Below, in pieces: positions 1 through 7,721 of a stretch of DNA of 64,000 nt. Under the pieces are notes generated by a model that made no database searches, had not been told where the DNA came from, and saw only the letters and a program-made list of their open reading frames with translations. The stretch's first letter is position 1, and every line of letters starts with the position of its first letter. The DNA lies in assembly GCF_003231305.1 (NCBI RefSeq), contig NZ_QKVM01000004.1, positions 62,001 to 126,000 of the forward strand, written 5' to 3'. A program made the position numbers and the translations under genes. Source of the stretch: Pseudomonas sichuanensis. Lineage in GTDB: Bacteria > Pseudomonadota > Gammaproteobacteria > Pseudomonadales > Pseudomonadaceae.

Positions 1-219
1 GGCTTCGACGAGCGCACCGTGGTGGTCAAGGCGTTGTCGGCGGTACGCCGTGGCGCCCCTGAGGCGCAGGCGCTGTATGAAGAAACCGCCGAGAGCGTGA
101 AGCGCCGCGAGCAGGCGGCTGAGCTGCGCAAGGCGGGGGCGATGGGCGTGACCACCGATGGGCGGCCGAACAAGAAGCAGCGGCGGCAGATTCACCAGCT
201 GCATGGCAGTTTCGAGTGA
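1..219 (+). CDS. hslR: Hsp15 ribosome-associated heat-shock protein, C-terminal part (cut by window edge)
   Basis: The frame is open from base 1 and ends at TGA 217-219, giving the last 72 residues. The beginning (FDERTVVVKAL), the middle YEETAESVKRRE and the basic tail with PNKKQRRQIHQL match the C-terminal half of Hsp15. That protein has an S4 RNA-binding domain and binds free 50S subunits carrying nascent chains, helping to rescue stalled ribosomes after heat stress. Family length is about 130 residues, so roughly 60 N-terminal residues, including most of the S4 fold, lie before the window. Its position ahead of hslO fits a heat-shock and redox stress neighbourhood common in pseudomonads. 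Confidence 0.85.
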   Translation, partial: GFDERTVVVKALSAVRRGAPEAQALYEETAESVKRREQAAELRKAGAMGVTTDGRPNKKQRRQIHQLHGSFE

Positions 220-234
220 TGGCATTACGTACTT

Positions 235-263
235 TGTAGGAGCGGCACAAGGCCGCTCCTACA
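235..263. repeat. REP palindrome, single copy
   Basis: TGTAGGAGCGGC is followed four to five bases later by its reverse complement. This is one of two REP families in the window (TGTAGGAGCGGC type versus GTGGGAGCGGGCTTGCCCCGCG type). It fills the gap between the convergent hslR and PAP2 genes and may act as a bidirectional transcription stop. Confidence 0.8.
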
Positions 264-281
264 GGGACCGCGATCAGTTGA

Positions 282-1082
282 TCACAAGGCGCGCATCACG
301 CTCATGCGCCCGACCAGCGGCAGTTTGCCGAACAGGTCGAACAGCGGCGCCGTCCAGCGCATCAGCGCCGCGCTGGCCTTGGCCGCCAGCGGCGTGTGGC
401 AGCTCCAACCCAATGCCAGCACCGCCATCAGCAACCCGCCGATGTAGTCGTCCTGGCCCCAATGCGCACCCGCCACCAGGCGCGGCAGCATGAACAGGCA
501 GGCCAGCACCCAGATCACCAGGTGCTGCAGCACGCGGCGGCTGAACAGGCTCATGAACAGCGCCCAGACCAGCAGCACCGAGGCATGGTCACCTGGGAAG
601 CTCTGGCCGGAACGGTCCTTGAGCTCCCACTTGGCTTCCAGGTTCGGGTAGAGGTCGCTCAGGTGAACGGCGTTGTCGATGACCATCGACGGGCTCTTGT
701 GTTGCCAACCCATTGCACCGACCCACTTGGAAAACAGCGCACGAATCACCACTAAGAGTAAAAGGGTCACCAGGAAGCCGAAAAACGCCTGGCGCACCTG
801 AATTGCCTTGAATACCCAGTCGCCGCGGATCAGCAGCGACAGCATGATCACCCCGACCAGGAGGTCGAACGGGCGAAGGCTGCCGACAGCCCAGATGGAG
901 CGCCAGAGCACATGGTCGGCCAGCGGGGCGTTGAGGCTGTGGAACAGCCACTCGTCGAAAGTCAGGCACAGGTTCTGGCCAACGGGCCATAACCAGAAAC
1001 ACAGTAGTGCGATGGGCAGCAGCGTGCAGGCCGCCAAGGGTCCCCAGGACCACCTTGCTTGGAACAGTGGTCGATTATCCAT
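282..1082 (-). CDS. PAP2-superfamily membrane phosphatase/phosphotransferase
   Basis: This is a 266-residue membrane protein with several hydrophobic helices. It carries the PAP2 signatures SFPGDHAS (catalytic His of motif 2) and RLVAGAHWGQDD (Arg...His...Asp of motif 3). Motif 1 (KX6RP) is not clearly present in its usual form. The family includes undecaprenyl-pyrophosphate phosphatases, phosphatidylglycerophosphate phosphatases and the lipid A phosphotransferase LpxT. Sequence alone does not decide which lipid is the substrate, though an envelope-lipid role at the inner membrane is likely. The ATG at 1080-1082 is the natural start; the gene is divergent from hslO, with about 107 bp between them for both promoters. 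Confidence 0.8.
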   Translation of the reverse strand: MDNRPLFQARWSWGPLAACTLLPIALLCFWLWPVGQNLCLTFDEWLFHSLNAPLADHVLWRSIWAVGSLRPFDLLVGVIMLSLLIRGDWVFKAIQVRQAFFGFLVTLLLLVVIRALFSKWVGAMGWQHKSPSMVIDNAVHLSDLYPNLEAKWELKDRSGQSFPGDHASVLLVWALFMSLFSRRVLQHLVIWVLACLFMLPRLVAGAHWGQDDYIGGLLMAVLALGWSCHTPLAAKASAALMRWTAPLFDLFGKLPLVGRMSVMRAL

Positions 1083-1189
1083 AAAATACCTCGATCTCCA
1101 GCGGGAATTAGCGCCTATTGAGCGCTCTGTGACGGGCCTTTCAGCCTCCTGTAATTATTTTGACATCATTTTCAGATAGCCAGACAACC

Positions 1190-2092
1190 ATGAGCGACTT
1201 GCCAGATACAGATTTCACCCAACGCTTCCTGTTCGACGACCGCGACGTGCGCGGCGAGATGGTCGCGCTGGAACGCAGCTACGCCGAGGTGCTGGCCAAG
1301 CACGATTACCCGCGCCCGGTCCGGCACTTGCTGGGCGAGCTGATGGGCGCCGCTGCGCTGCTGGTGGGCTCGTTGAAGTTCGATGGGCTGCTGGTGCTCC
1401 AGGCTCAGTCCCAGGGGCCGGTGCCGCTGCTGGCCATCGAATACACCAGCGAGCACGAGATCCGCGGGCTGGCGCGCTATGACGCCGAGCAGATCAACGA
1501 CGATGCGACCCTTGCCGACCTGATGCCCGGCGGCCACCTGGTACTGACCATCATTCCGGTCAAGGGCCAGCGCTACCAGGGCACCGTTGAGCTGGATGGC
1601 AAGAACCTGTCGGAGTGCTTCACCAACTACTTCGTCATGTCGCAGCAGGTGAATACCAGCATCTCCCTGGTCGCCGATGGCGTGCGCGCCCGCGGCCTGC
1701 TGGTGCAGCAACTGCCGGCCGAGATCCACAAGGACAGCGAGGAGCGCGACGAAAGCTGGGCCCACGTCAAGGCGTTGGCCAGCACCGTGAAGGCCGAAGA
1801 GCTGCTCGGCCTGGACAACGAAACCGTGCTCCACCGCCTGTACCACGAGGACGCGGTTCGCCTGTTCGATATCCAGCCGCTACGCTTCCGCTGCAGTTGC
1901 TCGCGCGAGCGTTCCGGCAACGCGCTGGTCAGTCTCGGCGAACCCGATGCCAAGGCGCTGGTGGCCGAATGCGGCGGCCAGGTCGAGATCGATTGCCAGT
2001 TCTGCAATGAGCGCTATTTCTTCGATGCAAGCGATGTGGAGCAATTGTTTGCCGGTGGTGGCACCGACGCACCATCAGAAACTCAGCACTGA
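1190..2092 (+). CDS. hslO: Hsp33 redox-regulated chaperonin
   Basis: The product is a 300-residue Hsp33. The N-terminal part (from [15 protein letters not shown]) is the folded chaperone core. The C-terminus carries the zinc/redox switch CSC...CQFC (CXC then CXXC about 30 residues later). In Hsp33 these four Cys bind Zn when reduced and form disulfides under oxidative heat stress, unfolding the linker and activating holdase activity in the cytosol. I chose ATG 1190 because family members begin close to this point; an in-frame ATG at 1160 would add ten atypical residues. No strong Shine-Dalgarno precedes it. A hairpin with a T-run follows the gene. Confidence 0.93.
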   Translation: MSDLPDTDFTQRFLFDDRDVRGEMVALERSYAEVLAKHDYPRPVRHLLGELMGAAALLVGSLKFDGLLVLQAQSQGPVPLLAIEYTSEHEIRGLARYDAEQINDDATLADLMPGGHLVLTIIPVKGQRYQGTVELDGKNLSECFTNYFVMSQQVNTSISLVADGVRARGLLVQQLPAEIHKDSEERDESWAHVKALASTVKAEELLGLDNETVLHRLYHEDAVRLFDIQPLRFRCSCSRERSGNALVSLGEPDAKALVAECGGQVEIDCQFCNERYFFDASDVEQLFAGGGTDAPSETQH

Positions 2093-2113
2093 AACGTTTA
2101 ACTACAGGGCTTT

Positions 2114-2167
2114 CTCCTGTCGAATTGCGCAAAAGCGCAGTTCTGACAGGAGGGGCCTACTTTTTTT
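2114..2167 (+). terminator. Probable intrinsic terminator of hslO
   Basis: CTCCTGTC (2114-2121) pairs with GACAGGAG (2145-2152), and an inner GCGC/GCGC pair closes an AAAA loop. A run of seven T starts nine bases after the stem (2161-2167), so it is not perfectly canonical. A -10-like CATAAT at about 2179 beyond it may belong to the pckA promoter. Confidence 0.55.
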
Positions 2168-2271
2168 GGGCGTTTCTGGCATAATCCGGCCACTTTTTTC
2201 GCTGTAGTAGTTTTTTCGAGACAACTACAAAACGTTTGGAGCACTCGGCCTCGGGCCGGATGGGGTATCTC

Positions 2272-3813
2272 ATGACGCAAGCCAACAACACCGTGTACAC
2301 CGACCTGAGCGTCGATGAGCTGGTAAAAGAAGCGCTGTCCCGCGGTGAAGGCGTGCTGGCCGATACTGGCGCGCTGGTGGTGGAAACCGGTCATCGCACC
2401 GGCCGTTCGCCGGCTGACCGTTTCATCGTCGAAGAACCTTCCACCCAGGACCAGATTGGCTGGGGCCCGATCAACCGCAAGTTCCCGGCCGACAAGTTCG
2501 ATGCCCTGTGGGACCGCGTAGAGGCGTTCAACAACGCCCAGGATCACTTCGTTTCCTACGTTCACGTAGGCGCTGCAGCCGAGCACTACCTGCCGGTCAA
2601 GATGACCACCCAGACCGCCTGGCAGAACCTGTTCGGCCGTTGCCTGTTCATCAACCCTGAGCAGTACAACCCGGCTGCCCGCGGTGAGTGGCAGATCCTC
2701 AACGTCGCCAACTTCGAGTGCGTGCCTGAGCGTGACGGCACCAACTCCGATGGCTGCGTGATCATCAACTTCGCCCAGAAGAAGGTGCTGATCGCCGGCA
2801 TGCGTTACGCCGGTGAAATGAAGAAAGCCATGTTCTCGGTGCAGAACTTCCTGTTGCCGGCCGCCGACGTGCTGCCGATGCACTGCGCCGCCAACATCGG
2901 CGAAGAGGGTGACGTCACCCTGTTCTTCGGCCTGTCCGGCACCGGCAAGACCACCCTGTCGGCCGACGAAAGCCGTTACCTGATCGGTGACGACGAACAC
3001 GGCTGGGGCGAGGGCGTGGTCTTCAACATCGAAGGCGGTTGCTATGCCAAGTGCATCGACCTCTCCGAGAAGAACGAGCCGGTCATCTGGAAAGCCATCA
3101 AGCACGGCGCGGTGCTGGAAAACGTCGTGATCGACGCCAACAAGCACGCCGACTACGCCGATGTGAGCCTGACCCAGAACAGCCGTGCCGCCTACCCGCT
3201 GGCGCACGTCGAGAAGGTCTCGGCAGAGAACCTGGGCGGTGAGCCGAACGCGGTCATCTTCCTGACCTGCGACCTGACCGGCGTACTGCCGCCCGTGTCG
3301 ATCCTGAACAACGAGCAGGCGGCCTACCACTTCCTGTCCGGCTACACCGCGCTGGTCGGTTCCACCGAAATGGGTTCGGGCGGCGGCATCAAGTCGACCT
3401 TCTCCACCTGCTTCGGCGCGCCGTTCTTCCCGCGTCCGGCTGGCGTTTACGCCGAGCTGCTGATCAAGCGCATCAAGGCGTTCGGCTCCAAGGTCTACCT
3501 GGTCAACACCGGCTGGACCGGCGGTGGCTACGGCGTTGGCAAGCGCTTCAGCATCCCGACCACCCGTGGCGTGATCGCCGCCATCCAGAGCGGTGCTCTG
3601 GTCGGCGCCGAAACCGAGCACCTGGACATCATCAACCTGGACGTGCCGAAGGCCGTTCCGGGCGTCGAGACCGAGCTGCTCAACCCGCGCAACACCTGGG
3701 CTGACAAGGCTGCCTACGACGAAGCCGCCAAGGGCCTGGCCAAGCTGTTCATCGAAAACTTCAAGAAGTTCGAAGTTTCCGACGCCATCAAAGGCGCTGG
3801 CCCGCAGCTGTAA
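2272..3813 (+). CDS. pckA: Phosphoenolpyruvate carboxykinase (ATP)
   Basis: This 513-residue enzyme converts oxaloacetate plus ATP to PEP, CO2 and ADP, the committing step of gluconeogenesis from TCA intermediates. That is central to a pseudomonad growing on organic acids. Seen directly: N-terminal [13 protein letters not shown] (oxaloacetate-binding Arg), the kinase P-loop [11 protein letters not shown] at residues about 220-230, the metal-binding GDDEHGWG segment and [14 protein letters not shown] near the C-terminus. Length matches the ATP-dependent class. The open frame runs further upstream, but [12 protein letters not shown] at ATG 2272 is the start I recognise from P. putida. A strong terminator follows. 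Confidence 0.97.
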   Translation: MTQANNTVYTDLSVDELVKEALSRGEGVLADTGALVVETGHRTGRSPADRFIVEEPSTQDQIGWGPINRKFPADKFDALWDRVEAFNNAQDHFVSYVHVGAAAEHYLPVKMTTQTAWQNLFGRCLFINPEQYNPAARGEWQILNVANFECVPERDGTNSDGCVIINFAQKKVLIAGMRYAGEMKKAMFSVQNFLLPAADVLPMHCAANIGEEGDVTLFFGLSGTGKTTLSADESRYLIGDDEHGWGEGVVFNIEGGCYAKCIDLSEKNEPVIWKAIKHGAVLENVVIDANKHADYADVSLTQNSRAAYPLAHVEKVSAENLGGEPNAVIFLTCDLTGVLPPVSILNNEQAAYHFLSGYTALVGSTEMGSGGGIKSTFSTCFGAPFFPRPAGVYAELLIKRIKAFGSKVYLVNTGWTGGGYGVGKRFSIPTTRGVIAAIQSGALVGAETEHLDIINLDVPKAVPGVETELLNPRNTWADKAAYDEAAKGLAKLFIENFKKFEVSDAIKGAGPQL

Positions 3814-3834
3814 TCGGCTGCCGGTTCGAACGAG

Positions 3835-3861
3835 AAAGCCGCCCTTCGGGGCGGCTTTTTT
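3835..3861 (+). terminator. Intrinsic terminator of pckA
   Basis: AAAGCCGCCC, loop TTCG, GGGCGGC, then six T. It is a textbook rho-independent terminator 22 bp after the pckA stop. Confidence 0.92.
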
Positions 3862-3871
3862 GTTCCTGCCC

Positions 3872-4144
3872 TCAGGGCCATTGTTGTCGAGCGTGCAGAA
3901 TGCGGATGATCTCGATCTGATCCACCAGGGTTCGGTAGACCATTACATAGTTTGGGTGCACGACGATTTCGCGTGTTCCGGGGAGGCGCCCGGGCTTGTA
4001 TAGCGCTGGGTACCGTGTGGCGCGTCTGGCCTTATCCCTGAATGTTTCATCCAGCGCTTCGGCTGCAGTCGGATTGTCTTCGGCAATAAGCTCTAGAATC
4101 TGCAAGCGATCCTTGTAAGCCATGGCCGACCAGGTAAGGCGCAT
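3872..4144 (-). CDS. RelE/ParE-family toxin
   Basis: This 90-residue protein has the ParE/RelE layout: N-terminal helices (AYKDRLQILELIAED), a PALYKPGRLPGTREIVVHPNYVMVYR core and C-terminal IEIIRILHARQQWP. The last is the typical strand ending of ParE/RelE toxins. Such toxins either poison DNA gyrase (ParE) or cleave ribosome-bound mRNA (RelE); the sequence suggests the ParE branch but does not prove the target. The start ATG (4142-4144) shares a base with the antitoxin stop (TGATG junction), so the two are translationally coupled, antitoxin first. Confidence 0.85.
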   Translation of the reverse strand: MRLTWSAMAYKDRLQILELIAEDNPTAAEALDETFRDKARRATRYPALYKPGRLPGTREIVVHPNYVMVYRTLVDQIEIIRILHARQQWP

Positions 4145-4608
4145 CAGCCTTTTTTGGCTCGCAACTCAGCGCGCCGGGCGGCAAAGAATCTTTCTACCTC
4201 GGCATCATCCATGGCGGGTGAGGGATCGCGCAGGCTCGCTTCGACCTGCTCGACGAACCAGGCATCGTAAGCGGCGGCCTCATGGGCGCGCTTGAGTGCT
4301 TGAGCGCGATCCGGTCGTTGATAAGTACTGGTTTGTTGTGGATCGTAAGTTGAGGTATCGACCTGAAAATGGTCGATGCCCAACTCATGCAGGTAGCTGA
4401 CAAGTGTTTCGAACTTCTTGAACAGCCTTACATTGCCGCTACGCTGCGCAGTGAGCACGTGCTCCTGGTTGTTGATGTCTACCTGAATGGCCCACCCGCC
4501 TGGCTGCCCGACGATATGGGTGGCGTTGATGCGCCCTTTGGCGGCCATGCGGCTGAGGTTGGTGTGATCCAGCTGTTGGGTAGGCACGGGCGAGTGTCTC
4601 GGCTTCAT
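4144..4608 (-). CDS. Cognate antitoxin, stability-determinant type, 154 residues
   Basis: This gene lies directly upstream of, and overlaps, the ParE/RelE-like toxin gene, as expected for an antitoxin. The C-terminal part (YDAWFVEQVEASLRDPSP, then DAEVERFFAARRAEL) resembles the toxin-wrapping tail of short stability-determinant antitoxins. The N-terminal ~90 residues (AAKGRINATHIVGQPGGWAIQVDINNQ and onward) are extra compared with a usual 80-90 residue antitoxin. They look like a folded beta-rich domain that I cannot name. The start at 4608 has no obvious Shine-Dalgarno, so an internal Met is possible. The role is inferred from position and tail. Confidence 0.7.
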   Translation of the reverse strand: MKPRHSPVPTQQLDHTNLSRMAAKGRINATHIVGQPGGWAIQVDINNQEHVLTAQRSGNVRLFKKFETLVSYLHELGIDHFQVDTSTYDPQQTSTYQRPDRAQALKRAHEAAAYDAWFVEQVEASLRDPSPAMDDAEVERFFAARRAELRAKKG

Positions 4609-4713
4609 GAAGATGGGCCATGCTATGCGATCTATTGTTGATTGCGACTATAGGCGTTCCCAAGTCCGTGTGGGAAGCTTCCCTGAAGTGCAAAGGACAA
4701 CATAGGACAACCC

Positions 4714-5148
4714 ATGACCGAATCCCCTCAACGCACCGCCTTCTCCCATTTCCACCCGATCCTCACCCGCCCCCAGGACAACGACCTCAACGGCCACCTC
4801 GCCGGTTCCACCGTGCATGGCTTCTTCGAGACCGCCATCCAGGCCTTCCTCGTCGAACAGGCCGAACTGGACCTGCGTGACGGCGAACTGGCCGGCTTCG
4901 TGGTCAGTTCGGCGGCAGACTTCTTCGCGCTGCCTGGCTTCCCCGACGTGCTCGAAGTGGGCCTGGGCATCACGCGCCTTGCGGGCAGCACGGTGGAGTA
5001 TCGCCTGGCGCTGTTCCGCCCTGGCGAGGCCGAAGCCTGCGCGGCAGGCAGCTTGGTGCAGGTGTTCGTCGAGCGTGCCTCGGGGCGCCCGGCCGCATTG
5101 CCAGAGACGCTGCAATTGATCCTCGCCGGGCTGTCGCTCAATCGTTGA
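4714..5148 (+). CDS. 4HBT-type (hotdog) acyl-CoA thioesterase
   Basis: This 144-residue protein has the YbgC/4HBT signature ILTRPQDNDLNGHL. The Asp-x-Asn-x-x-Gly-His pattern places the catalytic Asp just before the central helix. Family members hydrolyse acyl-CoA thioesters in the cytosol; the chain specificity cannot be read here. AGGACAACCC precedes ATG 4714 as a ribosome binding site. The 3' end overlaps the convergent response-regulator gene by 11 bp. Confidence 0.8.
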   Translation: MTESPQRTAFSHFHPILTRPQDNDLNGHLAGSTVHGFFETAIQAFLVEQAELDLRDGELAGFVVSSAADFFALPGFPDVLEVGLGITRLAGSTVEYRLALFRPGEAEACAAGSLVQVFVERASGRPAALPETLQLILAGLSLNR

Positions 5149-5791
5149 GGCGGATGATCCCTTCGCGTACGGCAAACAGCACCAGCCCCGGCACATCGTG
5201 GATCTGCAGGCGGTGCATGATCTGCGAGCGGTGCGCCTCCACCGTCTTGATGCTCAGGCCCAGGCCATCGGCGATGGAACGGGTGGTTTCGCCACGGGCG
5301 ATCAGCCGCAGGATTTCCAGTTGGCGGGTGGTCAGCGGCGTCTGCACCTGACCTGTCGGGCGTTTGCGGCTGTGCTTGAGGGCCTGGTCGATGACCATCG
5401 GCAGCACCGCCGATGACAGGTACTGGCCGCCGTGGCGCAGGGTCTGCAGGGCCTGCTCCAGCTCACCCACCGAGGCATTCTTGAGCAGGAAGCCATGGGC
5501 GCCCAGCTGCAGGCAGTTGAGCACGTGTTCCAGCTCGGAGCGTGCGGAAAACATCAGCACACGGCTGGCCGGGGCGCGAATGAACAGTTCCTGCAGGGCT
5601 TGCTGGTTGTCCAGCTCGCCGCTCATGTCGAGCACCACGATATGCGGCTTGAGCTTCTCGGCGAGGTTCACGGCGGCCATGGCATCGCCGGTGTCGCCGA
5701 CCACGGCGAAGTCCTTTTTCTGTTCAAGCAGGGCGCGCAGGCCGGCACGAAAGAGCGGCGAATCGTCGGCAAGCAGGATACGGCAGGGCAT
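5138..5791 (-). CDS. LuxR/NarL-family response regulator
   Basis: This 217-residue protein has two domains. An N-terminal receiver carries DD at 9-10 and phospho-acceptor D55 in IVVLDMSGE. A C-terminal LuxR helix-turn-helix (LTTRQLEILRLIARGETTRSIADGLGLSIKTVEAHRSQIMHRL) follows. The receiver has a Ser-Gly where Pro-Gly is usual after the Asp. No histidine kinase gene is adjacent; the next gene upstream on the same strand is a CheR-like methyltransferase 93 bp away, so they may be co-transcribed. The regulon and input are unknown. Confidence 0.88.
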   Translation of the reverse strand: MPCRILLADDSPLFRAGLRALLEQKKDFAVVGDTGDAMAAVNLAEKLKPHIVVLDMSGELDNQQALQELFIRAPASRVLMFSARSELEHVLNCLQLGAHGFLLKNASVGELEQALQTLRHGGQYLSSAVLPMVIDQALKHSRKRPTGQVQTPLTTRQLEILRLIARGETTRSIADGLGLSIKTVEAHRSQIMHRLQIHDVPGLVLFAVREGIIRLND

Positions 5792-5884
5792 GGGTCAGGG
5801 CCTGTTTCGCAAGGGAAGGGGGGGCGGCAGGCCGGCTCGATCCGCAAGGGCACTGCGGCGCCTGGGCGCAGTCAGTGCCTTTGA

Positions 5885-6697
5885 TCATAAGCGTTCGAAC
5901 ACCGAGGGCAGCAAGGGGCGCAGGGGCAGGTCCAGCTCGTGGATGCTCTCGCTGTGCCCGATGATCAGCAAGCCGCCGGGGCGCAGTTGTGCCAGTACAC
6001 GGCGCAGCACCTGGCACTTGTAGGTTGGGGCGAGGCTGGACAGCAGGTTGCGCAGCAGGATGGCGTCGAACTGGCCGAGCCGTTCCGGCAGGGGCTGAAT
6101 CAGGTTGATCGCCTCGAAGCCTACCTGCCCGCGCAGGGCGGGGACGACGCGCAGTCTCCCGGCCATTTCACCCACCCCGCACAGGCAGTGGCGGGCCAGC
6201 CAGCCTTCCGGGAAGTAGCGGGCCTGGGCAATGTCGTAAATGCCGGCGGCTGCGTGCTCCAGCAGTTGCGGATCGAAATCGCTGGCCAGCACCTGCCAGC
6301 CCGGGTGGCGGGCGTTTTCGGCGGCGACCATGGCCAGGCTCCAGGCTTCTTCACCGGTGGCGCAGGCGGCGCTCCACAAGTGCAGGGGGTGCTGGTGTTC
6401 AGCCAGCCAGCCGGCCAGCCATTCGAAATGGCGGTGTTCGCGGAAGAAGTAGCTGTCGCGGGCTACCAGCAGGCGTAACAGGTGCTCGTGTTCCGTTGCG
6501 CCCGGTTCGCTGTCGAGCAGGGCCAGGTAATGCTCGAAGTCTGCCAGACGATGGGTTTTCAGACGCTTGTGCAGGCGCGCTGCGACCACTGCCCGGCGGT
6601 CGTCGGCCAGATGTACGCCGGTCGCCTGCACAACCCGTTGGCGAATGCGTGCAAAGCTGGCTTCGCTGAGCAGTGGCGGACGAGTGCGGGTGGGCAT
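5885..6697 (-). CDS. CheR-like SAM-dependent methyltransferase
   Basis: This 270-residue protein has the CheR layout. An N-terminal helical domain ends in DSYFFREHRHFEWL (a variant of the T-x-FFR motif, with Ser for Thr). The SAM-binding domain then shows SAACATGEEAWSL (usual SAGCSTGEE) and ASDFDPQLLEHA. The late motif RNLLSSL replaces the usual RNVLIYF. CheR enzymes methylate glutamates on chemoreceptors. No receptor, CheB or CheA gene lies nearby, so the partner is unknown and the altered motifs may mean a different substrate. GGGAGG seven bases before ATG 6697 supports the start. Confidence 0.8.
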   Translation of the reverse strand: MPTRTRPPLLSEASFARIRQRVVQATGVHLADDRRAVVAARLHKRLKTHRLADFEHYLALLDSEPGATEHEHLLRLLVARDSYFFREHRHFEWLAGWLAEHQHPLHLWSAACATGEEAWSLAMVAAENARHPGWQVLASDFDPQLLEHAAAGIYDIAQARYFPEGWLARHCLCGVGEMAGRLRVVPALRGQVGFEAINLIQPLPERLGQFDAILLRNLLSSLAPTYKCQVLRRVLAQLRPGGLLIIGHSESIHELDLPLRPLLPSVFERL

Positions 6698-6854
6698 GTT
6701 TCAACCTCCCAGGGCTGGAGGCGAGCATATGAAAGGGAGGCTGATCGCGCGCATTCCCTGCGTCCTGTTCAAGGTGGAAGCAGGGAATGATAGCTAGTGG
6801 CAACTTGCCTCCATATCGGGGCGGCCCCTAATCCTCGGGCATTGGCGCAAACGA

Positions 6855-6881
6855 AAAGGCCCCGCCGATGAGGGCGGGGCC
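6855..6881 (-). terminator. Terminator of the glycine-zipper gene
   Basis: Read on the minus strand: GGCCCCGCC, loop CTCATC, GGCGGGGCC, followed by TTTTCGTTT. It lies 26 bp past the stop codon. Confidence 0.85.
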
Positions 6882-6906
6882 TAGGCGCAAGGCTTAAGCC
6901 TGGCGA

Positions 6907-7386
6907 TCAGTCGCGCCAGTGGCGCTTGTGCTTGCGGTGGCCGTAGTGGTGGCCGCGGTCGTAGTAACGGCGATCATCGTAGTCGCGGCGATAGCGACGC
7001 GAATCGCGGCGCTCGTCTTCGTCGGCCTTGTTGCCCATGTAGTTGCCCAGCGCGCCACCGGCGCCGCCGCCGGCTGCCGCACCGATGTAGCTGCCGGTGG
7101 TGCCGCCCATGGAGCGACCGACCACGTTGCCGCCCGCTGCGCCCAGCGCGCCGCCGATGGCCGCTTCGCCACGCTGGCGCTTGTCGGCACCCAGGGCACC
7201 GCCGGCAGCGCCGCCCAGGCCGGCACCGATGGCGCCGCCGGTGCTACCACCGATGGAGTTGCCCACCACGGAGCCCAGTACCCCACCCAATGCGCCGCCA
7301 ATGCCGGCCTCGGTGGTGCCGCCTGCCATGGCCACGCCGCTGAGCAAGCTGAAAGACAACAACAGAATCGAGGAGTACTTCTTCAT
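6907..7386 (-). CDS. Glycine-zipper envelope protein with basic, Tyr-rich tail
   Basis: This 159-residue protein starts with a signal peptide (MKKYSSILLLSFSLLSGVAMA). About 95 residues of glycine-zipper repeats follow (GGALGGVLGSVVGNSIGGSTGGA and similar, residues about 24-125). The hydrophilic tail is rich in Arg, Asp, Tyr and His (RRYRRDYDDRRYYDRGHHYG). Glycine-zipper proteins pack in membranes and are often periplasmic or outer-membrane associated; no enzymatic motif is present. I chose ATG 7384-7386 because it begins the signal peptide; the frame is open upstream but reads as non-coding. Confidence 0.75.
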   Translation of the reverse strand: MKKYSSILLLSFSLLSGVAMAGGTTEAGIGGALGGVLGSVVGNSIGGSTGGAIGAGLGGAAGGALGADKRQRGEAAIGGALGAAGGNVVGRSMGGTTGSYIGAAAGGGAGGALGNYMGNKADEDERRDSRRYRRDYDDRRYYDRGHHYGHRKHKRHWRD

Positions 7387-7544
7387 CAAGAGAGCCTCAA
7401 AGGGATGACGAGGCGGAATTTGAGGCCCGGCGAAGCGGCTGGCAATGGAAATCCGACGAGTAGCACGAGTTGTACACAATTCTCTAAGTTATTGAATTAT
7501 GTATGAAACTTTCTCGATTTTCGGTGGTCTGAGGCTTTTATGAC

Positions 7545-7578
7545 AAAGCCCTGATCCATTGCGGACAGGGCTTTTTTT
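7545..7578 (+). terminator. Plus-strand intrinsic terminator without an obvious upstream gene
   Basis: AAAGCCCTG, a 12-base loop, CAGGGC, then seven T. The T-run is only on the plus strand, yet no plus-strand gene ends nearby. The preceding ~150 bp (7387-7544) is AT-richer and divergent to the glycine-zipper gene, and could encode a small RNA. Confidence 0.7.
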
Positions 7579-7620
7579 GTGGGCGACGCCTGGGTGAAGA
7601 GAGGCTGCGCAGAGTGCGAC

Positions 7621-7706
7621 GTGGGAGCGGGCTTGCCCCGCGATAGGCCCTACCTGGCAACCCCGTTTCGGCGGCAGGCCCTATCGCGGGGCAAGCCCGC
7701 TCCCAC
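7621..7706. repeat. Paired inverted REP (BIME-like)
   Basis: GTGGGAGCGGGCTTGCCCCG at the left is matched by its reverse complement at 7681-7706, around a ~35-base spacer. It lies beyond the 3' end of the molybdopterin oxidoreductase gene. Confidence 0.9.
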
Positions 7707-7721
7707 TCAGCATCTGCGAAT

